Shown here: piece after piece, positions 1 to 8,660 of the stretch
Position numbering within the stretch: the stretch's first letter is position 1
Layout of the letters: each line of letters starts with the position of its first letter
From: Pinibacter aurantiacus
Lineage (GTDB): Bacteria; Bacteroidota; Bacteroidia; Chitinophagales; Chitinophagaceae
Direction of reading: 5' to 3'
Length of the DNA stretch: 64,000 bases
Assembly (NCBI RefSeq): GCF_019130065.1
Contig: NZ_JAHSPG010000016.1
Coordinates: 62,001-126,000, forward strand
Notes under the pieces: generated by a model
The model's input: the letters and a program-made list of their open reading frames with translations, nothing else
Database searches by the model: none
What the model was told of the DNA's origin: nothing
Position numbers and translations under genes: made by a program

Positions 1-179
1 AAGAACCTGTGTCCGCCAATATCCATCCTGTTGCCCTTGTAATTAACGGTTTTGCTAAGCCCGCCAATGTCCGTTGATTTTTCAAGGATAACAGGAACAA
101 TATCCGTTCGGGTTAAAAGTTCATACGCTGCAGTAAGCCCTGCCGGGCCGGCGCCAATAATAATCGCTTTTCTTTTCAT
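1..179 (-). CDS. NAD(P)/FAD-dependent oxidoreductase, N-terminal fragment
   Basis: The start codon is at 179 on the minus strand and the gene runs off the left edge, so only about 59 residues are visible. They hold a Rossmann dinucleotide-binding motif ([17 protein letters not shown]), an acidic residue at the end of the second beta strand (ILEKS), and then GGLSKTV and DIGGHRF. This pattern is typical of amine-oxidase or UDP-galactopyranose-mutase-like flavoproteins that act on sugars or isoprenoid-type substrates. The exact substrate cannot be told from this fragment. The FAD-binding fold is clear; the subfamily is inference. Confidence 0.8.
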   Translation of the reverse strand, partial: MKRKAIIIGAGPAGLTAAYELLTRTDIVPVILEKSTDIGGLSKTVNYKGNRMDIGGHRF

Positions 180-212
180 AGTCGTTTTTCCGCGGGGCAA
201 ATTAAGACAATA

Positions 213-296
213 GTTGATAATTGAAAGTTGAAAGTTGAAAAGGGGGGAAGTTTGGCAACCCAATCATTTTCAATTTTCCACTTTCAATTTTCAATT
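213..296. repeat. Word-hairpin element, GAAAGTTGAAAATT type
   Basis: The left arm (213-241) is a run of TTGAAAGTTGAAAG words without C. The right arm (266-296) is the complementary run TTTCAATTTTCCACTTTC without G. The roughly 25-base core is unrelated. The right arm ends exactly at the stop codon of the neighbouring minus-strand gene. Confidence 0.75.
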
Positions 297-696
297 AACG
301 TATGTTCATATTCAAACTAAACGCCGCTGCTTGCAACTTAACATCTACCTCACGTAATTTTTTGATAAGGGAAGCGATGCGCCTCAGTTTCATAATACCA
401 AACAAGGGGAGTGCCGAATGAAGTTTAAAATCATTTGCAGACAATTCCGGCATTTCCCGTAATTGTGTAGTAATAAATTGTATGTCTTTGTTATTGTTAA
501 CCGGGGGCGTTTCAGCGGCTTTCTTTATGTCAGACAACAGTTCGCAATAGGCATTAAACTCCAGGCTCTGTTCAGCTTCGGCTTGCGAAAATGCCAGGTT
601 TTTGGCATTGGTTTCCAAAAAATCTATAAGCGTATTTGTTTCCTTTACGGCCTGATCCACCTTGCTGTAAAGGCTTTTTAGGTAATTATTGGGCAT
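295..696 (-). CDS. Hypothetical helical protein, 133 aa
   Basis: I do not recognise this protein. It is predicted to be almost wholly helical, cytoplasmic and without a signal peptide: N-terminal MPNNYLKSLYSKVDQAVKETN, then charged amphipathic stretches rich in Lys, Glu and Leu, and a C-terminal KLRRIASLIKKLREVDVKLQ that looks like a coiled coil. It lies between two repeat elements on the strand of its neighbours. Its length and even codon use suggest a real gene. No catalytic motif is visible. Confidence 0.6.
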   Translation of the reverse strand: MPNNYLKSLYSKVDQAVKETNTLIDFLETNAKNLAFSQAEAEQSLEFNAYCELLSDIKKAAETPPVNNNKDIQFITTQLREMPELSANDFKLHSALPLFGIMKLRRIASLIKKLREVDVKLQAAAFSLNMNIR

Positions 697-706
697 GAGG
701 CAAAGC

Positions 707-865
707 TAGGAATTAGAAATTAGGATTTAGTAGAGACGCATAACAATGCGTCTCCGAATCTCCCCGCATAACAATGCGTCTCCGAATCTCCCCGCATAAC
801 AATGCGTCTCCGAATCTCCCCACATAACAATGTGTCTCCCTACCACCAATTCCTAATTCTTAATT
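707..865. repeat. Word-hairpin element, GGAATTAG type, with inserted tandem hairpins
   Basis: The left arm (707-730) is made of GGAATTAGAAATTAGG words and the right arm (848-865) of AATTCCTAATTCTTAATT. The core carries the AGAGACGC tandem array listed separately. The right arm overlaps the last codons and stop of the peptidase gene, so its C-terminal residues SIKN are encoded by repeat sequence. Confidence 0.65.
738..840. repeat. Tandem 28-bp repeat of small hairpins (GCATAACAATGC)
   Basis: Three exact copies of a 28-base unit (738-765, 766-793, 794-821) are followed by a fourth shortened copy (822-840). Each unit holds the hairpin GCAT-AACA-ATGC. In the fourth copy the first base pair changes from G-C to A-T on both sides, a compensatory change that keeps the stem. 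The left edge extends into AGAGACGC...GCGTCTC (732-754), linking this array to the element at 14872-14989. Confidence 0.8.
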
Positions 866-1692
866 GATTCCAGCAGGTTTTGATTCAGCAGGTCACTCAG
901 CGCCGCATACAGGTCCGGCATTTGTTCGCAAAGCTCTCCCGGCTTTTCGAAGAAGGTTTCCACGCATACGGCCCAAAATTCGTTGTAGTTTGTTGCTGCA
1001 TAGTTGTCAAGTATGGTATCGTTGGGCATTTGCGCGTCGCTGTACATCTGCATGTGATTAAAGATGGGCCTTGCAGTTTTGGAGAAGCGATAAAATCTGG
1101 CAATGAAATCGTAGTCCATGTCCTCATGCGCCACAAAGTTCGTATAAGCCAGCGCGTGCGCCATTTCGTGCAACCCAACGTTTTGGGCATCATCATCAAA
1201 TTTGTACCCCTTAACGAAATTATTCCACGAAAGATAAATGCCCTGGCTACTTACATGTCCCTGGAAAGGCGTTTGGTTCAGCCCGTAATAATAGTCGCAC
1301 TCCGTTATATATATCTTCTTGAAAAAGTCGAGCAGGTAATGGTCAAGGCCAAAAGTCAGCTGAATGGCTGCCGCCGAAACGAGCACCGGCATTTCCGGTT
1401 GTGCATCGAGTTGCACAAACTCAAACTCTTTACTATGCTGAAAATGAAGTAACCGGGTAATGAATTTGGTCCTGTTTTCCGCGTCCAGTCTCTTGTAATA
1501 ATTGTTATAAGAGCAAAGCAGATCATCGTAGTATTTCCAGTTGGCAGTAAGTTCTGCTTCTACAACGGAAGAGATTTTTCTGTTATACAAATATCTTCTA
1601 ATCGGCGAGGCACAAAAATAGCCTGCCACCAGGAAAATGCCGCCAACAAGCAACAGTGTAGTTAAAATCGGTTCAGAAGAAATTTCTTCCAT
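853..1692 (-). CDS. MtfA-type zinc-dependent peptidase (M90 family)
   Basis: The 279-residue protein has an N-terminal hydrophobic segment (about residues 9-27, ILTTLLLVGGIFLVAGYFC), suggesting a membrane anchor. A cytoplasmic or periplasmic metalloprotease domain follows. The zinc motif HEMAHAL in the context VGLHEMAHALAYTNF is of the HExxH type, and the downstream NEFWAVCVETFFEKP supplies the third ligand, as in MtfA peptidases. In Enterobacteria MtfA binds the regulator Mlc and influences glucose PTS expression; that role cannot be assumed here. Family assignment rests on the motif and on the LVSAAAIQLTFGL segment before it. The last codons lie within a repeat arm. Confidence 0.85.
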   Translation of the reverse strand: MEEISSEPILTTLLLVGGIFLVAGYFCASPIRRYLYNRKISSVVEAELTANWKYYDDLLCSYNNYYKRLDAENRTKFITRLLHFQHSKEFEFVQLDAQPEMPVLVSAAAIQLTFGLDHYLLDFFKKIYITECDYYYGLNQTPFQGHVSSQGIYLSWNNFVKGYKFDDDAQNVGLHEMAHALAYTNFVAHEDMDYDFIARFYRFSKTARPIFNHMQMYSDAQMPNDTILDNYAATNYNEFWAVCVETFFEKPGELCEQMPDLYAALSDLLNQNLLESIKN

Positions 1693-1760
1693 TGGAACTG
1701 CGGTATATAAGGTAAACGGGTAAAGTTGTAATTTATTATCGAAGATAGGAGGCGAAAATC

Positions 1761-1896
1761 GATTAATAATTAATAATGAATAATTAATAGGTGAGGCTCA
1801 CTGTTAAATCAGGTTGCATTTTTGTTACATATGTCCCAAAGGCTGCATTCAATAATGACTGCCGCCCTGTTAATTATTAATTATTAATTATTAATT
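1761..1896. repeat. Word-hairpin element, TTAATAATTAA type
   Basis: Left arm 1761-1791 is a run of ATTAATAATTAATA words. Right arm 1868-1896 is TTAATTATTAATTATTAATT. The unrelated core is about 75 bases. The right arm ends a few bases before the aspS -7 box and occupies the place of a -33 box. Similar elements lie at 3794, 30321 and 40271. Confidence 0.75.
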
Positions 1897-1904
1897 CCCA
1901 ATTG

Positions 1905-1912
1905 TACCTTTG
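1905..1912 (+). promoter_or_regulatory. Probable -7 box of the aspS promoter (TACCTTTG)
   Basis: TACCTTTG matches the Bacteroidota -7 consensus TAnnTTTG and lies about 55 bases before the chosen aspS start. No TTTG occurs at the expected -33 position, which is filled by the repeat arm. Confidence 0.6.
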
Positions 1913-1967
1913 CGCCTCTAATTTTAGGGGAATTTTACCCTTTAATGTTAATATCAACCGGAATCTC

Positions 1968-3791
1968 ATGTATAGAACACACACTTGTGGTGAATTACGA
2001 CTAACCAATGTAAACAATGAAGTTACGCTTGCCGGCTGGGTACAAACCGTGCGCAAATTTGGAAGCATCACCTTTATTGATCTTCGCGACCGCTACGGCA
2101 TTACCCAACTTTTGTTTGGAGAAGAATTGAATAAGCAACTGGATGAAAATCCGCTGGGAAGAGAATTTGTGCTCCAGGTGAAAGGAAAAGTAAGTGAAAG
2201 AAGCAATAAAAACGCCAACATTCCTACCGGCGATATCGAAATACTTGTACAGGAATTTTCCATTCTAAATAAATCAGCGGTCCCTCCGTTCACCATCCAG
2301 GATGATACAGATGGTGGAGATGACCTGCGCATGAAGTACCGCTACCTCGATCTTCGCAGAAATGCCGTAAAGAGAAATCTTGAACTGCGCTATTCTGTGA
2401 ACCGCGCCGCGAGAAACTTTTTGCATGAGCAAAACTTCATGGATATTGAAACCCCGTTCCTCATCAAGTCTACTCCGGAAGGCGCGAGAGATTTCGTGGT
2501 GCCATCCAGAATGAACCCCGGCCAGTTCTACGCGTTGCCTCAGTCCCCGCAAACCTTTAAGCAATTGCTGATGGTAAGCGGTTACGACAGGTATTACCAG
2601 GTGGTAAAATGTTTCCGTGATGAGGACCTGCGTGCAGACAGACAGCCAGAGTTTACCCAGATCGACTGCGAAATGTGTTTCGTGGAGCAGGAAGATATTC
2701 TGAACATGTTTGAAGGTATGATCAAACATATTTTCAAAACAGTGAAAGGCGTAGAAATTACGGAAAAAGTAGAACGCACTACATGGGAAGAAGCAATGTG
2801 GACGTATGGAAATGATAAACCGGATATCCGCTTCGGCATGAAGATCGCCAATTTGAAATTTCCTCAGCATACGTTCCCGGCAAAAGCAAAGGCAGCAGGT
2901 GACGTATTGGAAGGCGCAAACTTCGGCGTATTCGATAACGCAGAAACAGTAGTGGCTATCGCCGTTCCCGGAATTGCAGAATACACGCGCAAGCAAATAG
3001 ATGAGGTGACAGAATGGGTGAAACGTCCGCAAATAGGCATGCAGGGATTGGTTAATATTAAGTGTAATGCAGACGGAACTTTCAAAAGCAGCGTTGATAA
3101 ATTTTACTCAGAAGATAAGTTAAAAACCATTGCAGAGGCAACCGGAGCTAAAGCAGGAGACCTTATCTTAATTCTTGCGGGAGCTGAAGAAAGAACACGT
3201 AAGGCAATGAGTGAGCTTCGCCTGGAAATGGGCAAACGTCTTGGAATGCGTAAAGAAGACGAGTTCAAATTATTGTGGGTACTCGATTTCCCATTGTTTG
3301 AATATGCAGAAGAGGAAAATCGCTGGGTAGCAAGGCACCATCCGTTTACAGCGCCAAAACCAAGCGACATTCCAACAATGATCAACAACAATCCGCGCAT
3401 AGAAAATGCGGCAGAATATTTGAAGCATCCTTATGCGAACATCAAGGCAAATGCCTATGATATGGTTTTAAACGGGAATGAAATTGGCGGCGGCTCCATC
3501 CGTATTTTCCAACGTGAATTGCAGGAAAAAATGTTTGAAGCGTTGGGTATGGACAAAGAAGAACAGCTGCACAAGTTCGGCTTCCTTCTCGGAGCATTTG
3601 AATACGGCGCACCACCACACGGCGGTATTGCCTTTGGTTTCGATCGCCTGTGTTCTATTTTAGGCGGAAGCGAAAGCATCCGTGATTTTATAGCCTTCCC
3701 TAAAAACAATAGCGGCCGCGATGTAATGCTTGATGCGCCGTCATCCATTGATGAAAAGCAGTTGAAGGAATTGCAGATAAAACTGGGGTAG
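1968..3791 (+). CDS. aspS: Aspartyl-tRNA synthetase
   Basis: A 607-residue class IIb synthetase that charges tRNA-Asp in the cytoplasm. An N-terminal OB-fold anticodon-binding domain (about residues 1-110, [23 protein letters not shown]) precedes the catalytic core. Motif 2 is seen as [18 protein letters not shown] and motif 3 as [15 protein letters not shown]. The roughly 100-residue GAD insertion typical of bacterial AspRS lies between them. The start at 1968 ([11 protein letters not shown]) matches the family; the reading frame is open upstream to 1902 but that stretch is promoter and leader. Whether it also charges tRNA-Asn cannot be judged here. It stands alone between two TTAATAA hairpin elements. 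Confidence 0.97.
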   Translation: MYRTHTCGELRLTNVNNEVTLAGWVQTVRKFGSITFIDLRDRYGITQLLFGEELNKQLDENPLGREFVLQVKGKVSERSNKNANIPTGDIEILVQEFSILNKSAVPPFTIQDDTDGGDDLRMKYRYLDLRRNAVKRNLELRYSVNRAARNFLHEQNFMDIETPFLIKSTPEGARDFVVPSRMNPGQFYALPQSPQTFKQLLMVSGYDRYYQVVKCFRDEDLRADRQPEFTQIDCEMCFVEQEDILNMFEGMIKHIFKTVKGVEITEKVERTTWEEAMWTYGNDKPDIRFGMKIANLKFPQHTFPAKAKAAGDVLEGANFGVFDNAETVVAIAVPGIAEYTRKQIDEVTEWVKRPQIGMQGLVNIKCNADGTFKSSVDKFYSEDKLKTIAEATGAKAGDLILILAGAEERTRKAMSELRLEMGKRLGMRKEDEFKLLWVLDFPLFEYAEEENRWVARHHPFTAPKPSDIPTMINNNPRIENAAEYLKHPYANIKANAYDMVLNGNEIGGGSIRIFQRELQEKMFEALGMDKEEQLHKFGFLLGAFEYGAPPHGGIAFGFDRLCSILGGSESIRDFIAFPKNNSGRDVMLDAPSSIDEKQLKELQIKLG

Positions 3792-3793
3792 AG

Positions 3794-3927
3794 AAATAAT
3801 TAATAATTAGTAATTAATAGGGTTGTATTCTGAATTAAATGCTTCCCTAAAAAGTTAGACGGGTAAGACCATTAGCTCATTTATCCGGGTGTTACACTAT
3901 TAATTGTTAATTATTAATTATTAATTG
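3794..3927. repeat. Word-hairpin element, TTAATAATTAA type
   Basis: Left arm 3794-3821 (AATTAATAATTAGTAATTA) starts just after the aspS stop codon. Right arm 3898-3927 (TATTAATTGTTAATTATTAA) ends about 30 bases before the next start. The core is unrelated to that of the 1761 element although the arms are alike. Confidence 0.75.
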
Positions 3928-3956
3928 CGAATTCCACAAAATAACACAGAAGAAAA

Positions 3957-4457
3957 ATGAAGGCCGCACTAAAAACATCCGTCATACTATCCTGGATCAA
4001 CCTTGTCGTGTCTTGTGGATGCGTATTGTTGGGACTGATTCTTTCGGGGATAGTGGGTCCAAAAATCGGATTTGTGGCGGTAGTATTGTTTGGTGCTATT
4101 GGTTTACACAGTTACGAATCATTAAGGCTTCGCAATTGCATTGTCTATAACGCTCCAATGGATAAAAAAACACCATTGAGCTTGCAGGTAATGGGTTTTA
4201 TAGCGATATTTTTTTCTTTTGTAACTATTAGAATTGGCTTCGATCTTTTTCGAAATGCAAAAGAAGTAGCAAAAGAGAACAAAAAGATGTTTGTTGAACA
4301 CATTGAGCAATACGAAAAAGTGAATTTTGAGTTGCTGTATCAAATGTTAGCGGTTGGAATGGTAATTTTTGGATTAGCAGTTTTGGTAAACGTATTGATA
4401 AGCATGTCATTGTTAAGATGGTACAAAAGCCAGGATGAAAATCAGAACCCGGAATAA
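3957..4457 (+). CDS. Hypothetical membrane protein, four predicted TM helices
   Basis: I do not recognise this 166-residue protein. It has two hydrophobic segments near the N terminus (about residues 7-32 and 34-51), a third at about 77-98 (LQVMGFIAIFFSFVTIRIGFDLF), a charged loop (NAKEVAKENKKMFVEHIEQYEK) and a last TM segment at about 130-153. The C-terminal tail is polar (KSQDENQNPE). The topology suggests a small inner-membrane protein. The gene is followed by a strong terminator, so it is probably transcribed alone. Confidence 0.7.
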   Translation: MKAALKTSVILSWINLVVSCGCVLLGLILSGIVGPKIGFVAVVLFGAIGLHSYESLRLRNCIVYNAPMDKKTPLSLQVMGFIAIFFSFVTIRIGFDLFRNAKEVAKENKKMFVEHIEQYEKVNFELLYQMLAVGMVIFGLAVLVNVLISMSLLRWYKSQDENQNPE

Positions 4458-4474
4458 ACGAAATAGTCTCCAGA

Positions 4475-4510
4475 TAAAAAATGCATCGCACCAGCGATGC
4501 ATTTTTTATT
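4475..4510 (+). terminator. Rho-independent terminator
   Basis: Stem AAAAAATGCATCGC (4476-4489) and GCGATGCATTTTTT (4494-4507) with loop ACCA, followed by a T-rich tail, 18 bases after the stop codon of the membrane-protein gene. Confidence 0.9.
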
Positions 4511-4579
4511 TAATGTGGTATGAGTCTTGAAATTTTTGCCAAAACATTGTAGTTCCCTATTACTGGAAATTCCTCCCCT

Positions 4580-4620
4580 ATAACCGATGTAACGGTTATG
4601 TATATTCTAATTTATAGAAT
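4580..4620. promoter_or_regulatory. Two adjacent palindromes upstream of an outer-membrane protein gene
   Basis: ATAACCG-N6-CGGTTAT (4580-4599) is followed by ATTCTA-N5-TAGAAT (4604-4620). They lie about 180 bases before the barrel gene in a roughly 290-base region with nothing else recognisable. They could be regulator binding sites; this is inference from symmetry alone. Confidence 0.3.
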
Positions 4621-4798
4621 CGGCCACACTACTTATTGAATAAGGTTTTTGCCCATGAAAAATTTGCACACACGCAATACGAATAAGTTTTATAACATGA
4701 TGATGTGTCAATATAACACTGACAATGTTATCATTTCACTAAGGGGCTGCAACCTTTGGTTTTGAATTTGATTCTTAGTGATCACAAAAATTTTATTT

Positions 4799-5368
4799 AT
4801 GAAAAAAATGTTATTGGCTGCATTCATTTTAGTCGGCGCTGTAATCTCTGCAAAGGCTCAACAAGGAAGTGTATTGGTGTTTGGTAATGTAGGTTTGAAT
4901 ACTTCAAAGACTCCAACAAACGCGGGTGATGGCAGTACTTATAAAAGTACTGACTTTTCTATCGCTCCAGGCGTAGGTTATCAATTTGACAAAAACTGGA
5001 CAGTAGGTGCTGAACTCGGCTTCTCAACCCAAAAGGCTGGTGATGCAAAGGCTGCTAACACTTTCAAAGCAGGTCCTTTTGTGCGTTACACACATCCTAT
5101 TTCTAACATCTTTGCTATCTGGGGTCAACTCGGTACCGGATATCAAGGTGAAAAGCAAGGCGATTATAAAGCAAGCGGTGTATATGCTTACATTACACCC
5201 GCAGTGGCAGTTAACGTGAAAAATGGTTTCGCGCTTAGCTTCGGTATTGGTGCAATTACCTTCGACAATATGAAGCCTAAAGGTGGAGATGCAACTACTT
5301 CATTTGGTTTGACATTCGGTCAGTCATTCAACGTCGGGATCTCTAAAAATTTTGGTGGTAAAAAATAA
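4799..5368 (+). CDS. Outer-membrane beta-barrel protein
   Basis: The 189-residue protein starts with a clear Sec signal peptide (MKKMLLAAFILVGAVISAKA, cleavage before QQGS). The rest consists of alternating short strands with aromatic belts and glycine turns (GVGYQFDKNWTVGAELGF, FVRYTHPISNIFAIWGQLG), as in eight-stranded OmpA/OmpW-like or PorT-like barrels of Bacteroidota. The last strand ends in aromatic-lysine residues (SFNVGISKNFGGKK). The start at 4799 was chosen because it begins the signal peptide; the frame is open a further seven codons upstream. A general surface or porin role is inferred. A terminator follows directly. Confidence 0.8.
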   Translation: MKKMLLAAFILVGAVISAKAQQGSVLVFGNVGLNTSKTPTNAGDGSTYKSTDFSIAPGVGYQFDKNWTVGAELGFSTQKAGDAKAANTFKAGPFVRYTHPISNIFAIWGQLGTGYQGEKQGDYKASGVYAYITPAVAVNVKNGFALSFGIGAITFDNMKPKGGDATTSFGLTFGQSFNVGISKNFGGKK

Positions 5369-5390
5369 TTTATACCAACATCTGTTAATA

Positions 5391-5420
5391 GCGCCTGGCA
5401 CTTTGCCGGGCGTTTTTTTT
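5391..5420 (+). terminator. Rho-independent terminator
   Basis: Stem CGCCTGGCA (5392-5400) and TGCCGGGCG (5404-5412) with a CTT loop and eight T, directly after the barrel gene. Confidence 0.9.
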
Positions 5421-5517
5421 GAGTGGAGAATTGAGAATTGAGAGTGGCAGATGCTTCCTCTCTTAGAGCCTAACGAATCTTAACTCTCAATTCTCAATTC
5501 TCCATTTTCAACTCTCC
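5421..5517. repeat. Word-hairpin element, GAGAATTGAGAG type
   Basis: Left arm 5421-5447 (GTGGAGAATTGAGAATTGAG) lacks C. Right arm 5483-5517 (ACTCTCAATTCTCAATTCTC) lacks G. The element fills the gap between the terminator and rarA. Confidence 0.75.
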
Positions 5518-5543
5518 TCTTCCTTTTTTACTTTTGACTCACC

Positions 5544-6809
5544 ATGAGTAATGAAGCGATTCCTTTAGCAGAGAGATTGCGTCCGTCTACACTGGACGCA
5601 CTGGCCGGTCAAAAACACCTCACCGGTAAGGGCAGCATTTTACGCACAGCCATAGAACAGGGAAAAGTTCCGAGCATGATTTTGTGGGGGCCTCCGGGAG
5701 TGGGCAAAACAACCATAGCCAATATTATCGCCCATACACTGAATGTGCCATTTTACACGCTAAGTGCCATTAGCAGTGGCGTAAAAGATGTGCGCGAGGT
5801 TATCGAAGACGCTAAAACAAAAGAAAGGGCAATCTTGTTTATAGATGAGATTCATCGTTTTAACAAGGGACAACAGGATGCATTGTTGGGAGCCGTTGAA
5901 AAAGGCACGATAACCTTAATCGGCGCCACAACAGAAAATCCGTCTTTTGAAGTAAACAGTGCATTGCTCAGTCGCTGCCAGGTGTATGTGCTCAAACCGC
6001 TGGATGAGGCAGATCTCACTGCTTTGCTTGAATTTGCCCTTAAGAATGATGAACAACTTAAAAAGAAAAACATTATTCTTAAAGAAACATCCGCCTTAAT
6101 AAATATATCCGGCGGCGATGCTCGAAAGTTGTTGAATTTGCTGGAGCTCGTAACCGATGCATTGGATGACAATGCCGAAATTACAGACGAGAAAGTAATG
6201 GAGATAGCACAGCAACGCATTGCATTGTATGACAAAAAAGGGGAGCAGCATTATGATATTATTTCGGCATTCATAAAATCTATGCGTGGCAGTGATCCCA
6301 ATGGTGCCGTTTACTGGCTCGCAAGAATGATTGAAGGCGGTGAGGATGTTAAGTTTATTGCACGCAGAATGCTGATCCTTGCAAGTGAAGACATCGGCAA
6401 TGCGAATCCTAATGCTTTACTGCTTGCCAACGCTACGTTTGAAGCGGTCAACAAAATCGGCTACCCGGAAGCAAGAATAATATTGTCACAATGCGCAGTG
6501 TATCTTGCCACATCGGCAAAAAGCAATGCTTCTTACATGGCAATAGATGCAGCACTTTCAGCAGTGCGCAGCTACGGAGACCTGCCGGTGCCCCTGCACA
6601 TAAGAAACGCTCCTACAAAGCTGATGAAGAACATGAACTACGGCAAAGACTATAAATATTCCCACAGCTATGAAAACAATTTTTCTGAGCAGGAATATTT
6701 GCCGGGAGAAATAAGTGGCAATAAATTTTACGAACCCGGCCAGAACGCAAGAGAAAACGAAATAAGAAAATTTCTTCAGGATCGCTGGAAGAAAAAGTAT
6801 AACTATTAA
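5544..6809 (+). CDS. rarA: Replication-associated recombination protein A, AAA+ ATPase
   Basis: The 421-residue protein belongs to the RarA/MgsA/WRNIP1 family of clamp-loader-like ATPases that act at stalled replication forks. It opens with the family signature PLAERLRPSTLDALAGQKHL. Walker A is GPPGVGKTT (about residues 49-57), Walker B is ILFIDEIHRFNKGQQDALL, and sensor 1 lies near GATTENPSFEVNSALLSRC. The C-terminal tetramerisation region contains SDPNGAVYWLARMIEGGEDVKFIARRM and SEDIGNANPNA. Length is normal. The gene stands alone between two word-hairpin elements, the second of which starts at its stop codon. Confidence 0.95.
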   Translation: MSNEAIPLAERLRPSTLDALAGQKHLTGKGSILRTAIEQGKVPSMILWGPPGVGKTTIANIIAHTLNVPFYTLSAISSGVKDVREVIEDAKTKERAILFIDEIHRFNKGQQDALLGAVEKGTITLIGATTENPSFEVNSALLSRCQVYVLKPLDEADLTALLEFALKNDEQLKKKNIILKETSALINISGGDARKLLNLLELVTDALDDNAEITDEKVMEIAQQRIALYDKKGEQHYDIISAFIKSMRGSDPNGAVYWLARMIEGGEDVKFIARRMLILASEDIGNANPNALLLANATFEAVNKIGYPEARIILSQCAVYLATSAKSNASYMAIDAALSAVRSYGDLPVPLHIRNAPTKLMKNMNYGKDYKYSHSYENNFSEQEYLPGEISGNKFYEPGQNARENEIRKFLQDRWKKKYNY

Positions 6810-6898
6810 TTGAAAATTGAAAGTTGAAAGTTGAAAATGATGTTCTCTCCGGAAAATATCATTCCTCATTTTCAATTTTCAATTTTCAACTTTCAATT
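6808..6898. repeat. Word-hairpin element, GAAAATTGAAAGTTGAA type
   Basis: Left arm 6808-6839 begins inside the rarA stop codon. Right arm 6867-6898 ends 8 bases before the next start codon. The core is only about 27 bases, so nearly the whole intergenic gap is hairpin. Confidence 0.8.
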
Positions 6899-6906
6899 AA
6901 AATAAA

Positions 6907-7359
6907 ATGGAACTAACCTGGAGCTTAAAGACATTCAACGATCTTACCGCAAATGAATTGTATCATATACTGCGTTTGCGAAGTGAAGTATTTGTTGTGG
7001 AGCAGAATTGCGTATTTCTTGATGCTGATAATAAAGATCAGATCGCACACCATTACATGTGCTGGAATGAAAACGATCTTTTGGCCTATACAAGATTGTT
7101 ACCCGCAGGTTTTGCGTATGAGCATGTGTCTATTGGTCGGGTGGTTACTTCTCCGAGAGCAAGAAATCTGGGTATCGGCAAATTGTTGATGCAGCAGTCT
7201 ATAGAGGAATGTGTAAAACTTTTTAATGCAGATATAATTAAAATAGGAGCACAACTATATTTAAAGAAGTTCTACGAATCGTTTGGGTTTTCCCAAAGCA
7301 GCGAGATTTACGTAGAAGACGGCATAGACCATATAGAAATGTTACTAACTGTTTCGTAA
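6907..7359 (+). CDS. elaA: ElaA-like GNAT family N-acetyltransferase
   Basis: The 150-residue protein has the ElaA layout: WSLKTFNDLTANELYHILRLRSEVFVVEQNC at the N terminus, then ARLLP-like strand YTRLLPAG, the acetyl-CoA binding loop VVTSPRARNLGIGKLLMQQSIE (motif R/Q-x-x-G-x-G/A, here RNLGIG), and a final AQLYLKKFYESFGF. The substrate is unknown for the family, although some members acetylate small molecules or proteins. Expression is probably separate from rarA. Confidence 0.88.
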   Translation: MELTWSLKTFNDLTANELYHILRLRSEVFVVEQNCVFLDADNKDQIAHHYMCWNENDLLAYTRLLPAGFAYEHVSIGRVVTSPRARNLGIGKLLMQQSIEECVKLFNADIIKIGAQLYLKKFYESFGFSQSSEIYVEDGIDHIEMLLTVS

Positions 7360-7646
7360 TTATACGATGCGATAATACCTATTTTAAAAAAAAGTTAAAC
7401 CAAACACACCAAAATTTAAAATACTCCGTTTATAGGTTAGGGTACAACAATATTCGAAAACAAAATCCATTAGTATGAAATTAACTCTACGCCTAACCGT
7501 CAGCGTCTATCATTATGCGAAGCATCTTTCGCGAAGTAATCAATCCTTTAATAAATCACATAACTAATATATAGCGACTAAAAAAGAGAGTAGTCGTTAC
7601 CGTATATCTTTTATCCAATACTATTCGAAAACTTAAACATATTCAC

Positions 7647-8594
7647 ATGAAAAACCGTGTACATGCTTTGGCGTACAAGTGTGTTTTGTCTATATGCGCC
7701 CTATGCCTATCAATCATTTCTTTCGGCCAGATCCGTCTGTTTGACAATTCAGAAGCTGGTATTACAGTAGGACCATCTAACTTTTTGGGAGACCTTGGCG
7801 GTAACGCCGGTCGTGGAACAACGTTCCTTAAGGATAATAACTTCCCAATGACCAAGTTGACTTTTGGTGGTCACTTAACATTCAATCCCAATCCATTAAT
7901 AGGAATTCGTTTGGCCATTAACTATGGTACACTCGAAGGCGATGATGCAGTAATCAAAGCCAAAGGTGGCCTGGAAGAAGCAAGATTAAATCGTAACCAA
8001 CGTTTCAAATCTACATTGCTGGAAGGTATGTTGGCTGCTGAAATTTTCCCGACAGTAATGTTCGAAGAAAATCCTAATGATGTATATCACAAACTGCGTC
8101 CTTATGGTTTAATTGGTGTGGGCGCGTTCCACTTCAACCCACAAGGTAAAGATCCTTTAACTGGCAATTGGGTTTATCTGAAACCGCTGGCCACAGAAGG
8201 AGAAGGGTTCTCTCAATATCCTGACAGAAAACCTTACAATCTTACACAGCTTTGTATTCCAATGGGTCTTGGTTTGAAATATTATTTCAGTGACAACTTC
8301 GCATTGGGTTTGGAGATCATCTATCGTAAAACATTTACTGACTACATTGATGATGTTAGTACAGACTATATCGATCCTAAATTATTTGATCAACACTTTG
8401 GTACAAACACTGCAACAGCAAAATTGGCGAAGAGAATGGCTGACCAAAGATTACAGGTATTTCAAGGTGATAACAAACGCGGAACGCCCCAGAATAATGA
8501 TGCGTACTATACAATCGGTTTGAAACTTAGTTTCCGTTTGCAAGCCGCAGATCCTTGGGCCAATTCAACCCGCTGTCCTTCTTTCCGTTACTAA
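7647..8594 (+). CDS. DUF6089 family outer-membrane beta-barrel protein
   Basis: The 315-residue protein has a signal peptide (residues 1-27, ending ISFGQ). It then shows features I associate with DUF6089 and PorG-like barrels of Bacteroidota: SEAGITVGPSNFLGDLGG at the mature N terminus, RPYGLIGVGAFHFNPQGK in the middle, TQLCIPMGLGLKYYFSDN, LGLEIIYRKTFTDYIDDVS, and a terminal strand YYTIGLKLSFRL. PorG of this group belongs to the type IX secretion apparatus, but many paralogues have unknown roles. The 287 bases upstream show no other gene. The next gene starts 66 bases downstream and may be cotranscribed. Confidence 0.8.
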   Translation: MKNRVHALAYKCVLSICALCLSIISFGQIRLFDNSEAGITVGPSNFLGDLGGNAGRGTTFLKDNNFPMTKLTFGGHLTFNPNPLIGIRLAINYGTLEGDDAVIKAKGGLEEARLNRNQRFKSTLLEGMLAAEIFPTVMFEENPNDVYHKLRPYGLIGVGAFHFNPQGKDPLTGNWVYLKPLATEGEGFSQYPDRKPYNLTQLCIPMGLGLKYYFSDNFALGLEIIYRKTFTDYIDDVSTDYIDPKLFDQHFGTNTATAKLAKRMADQRLQVFQGDNKRGTPQNNDAYYTIGLKLSFRLQAADPWANSTRCPSFRY

Positions 8595-8660
8595 TACGCG
8601 AAAGAAAGGTTACAACGATTGTTATATGCCAGGTTGGTTTTGTTAACTAAATAGAACCTT

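Noticed and set aside
738-840. Regular repeats that could suggest a CRISPR array
   Set aside because: The units are contiguous 28-base tandem copies without variable spacers, and no cas gene is near.
2274-3032. Long antisense open frame within aspS
   Set aside because: It is a shadow of the aspS codon pattern, with no similarity to known proteins and no own promoter seen.
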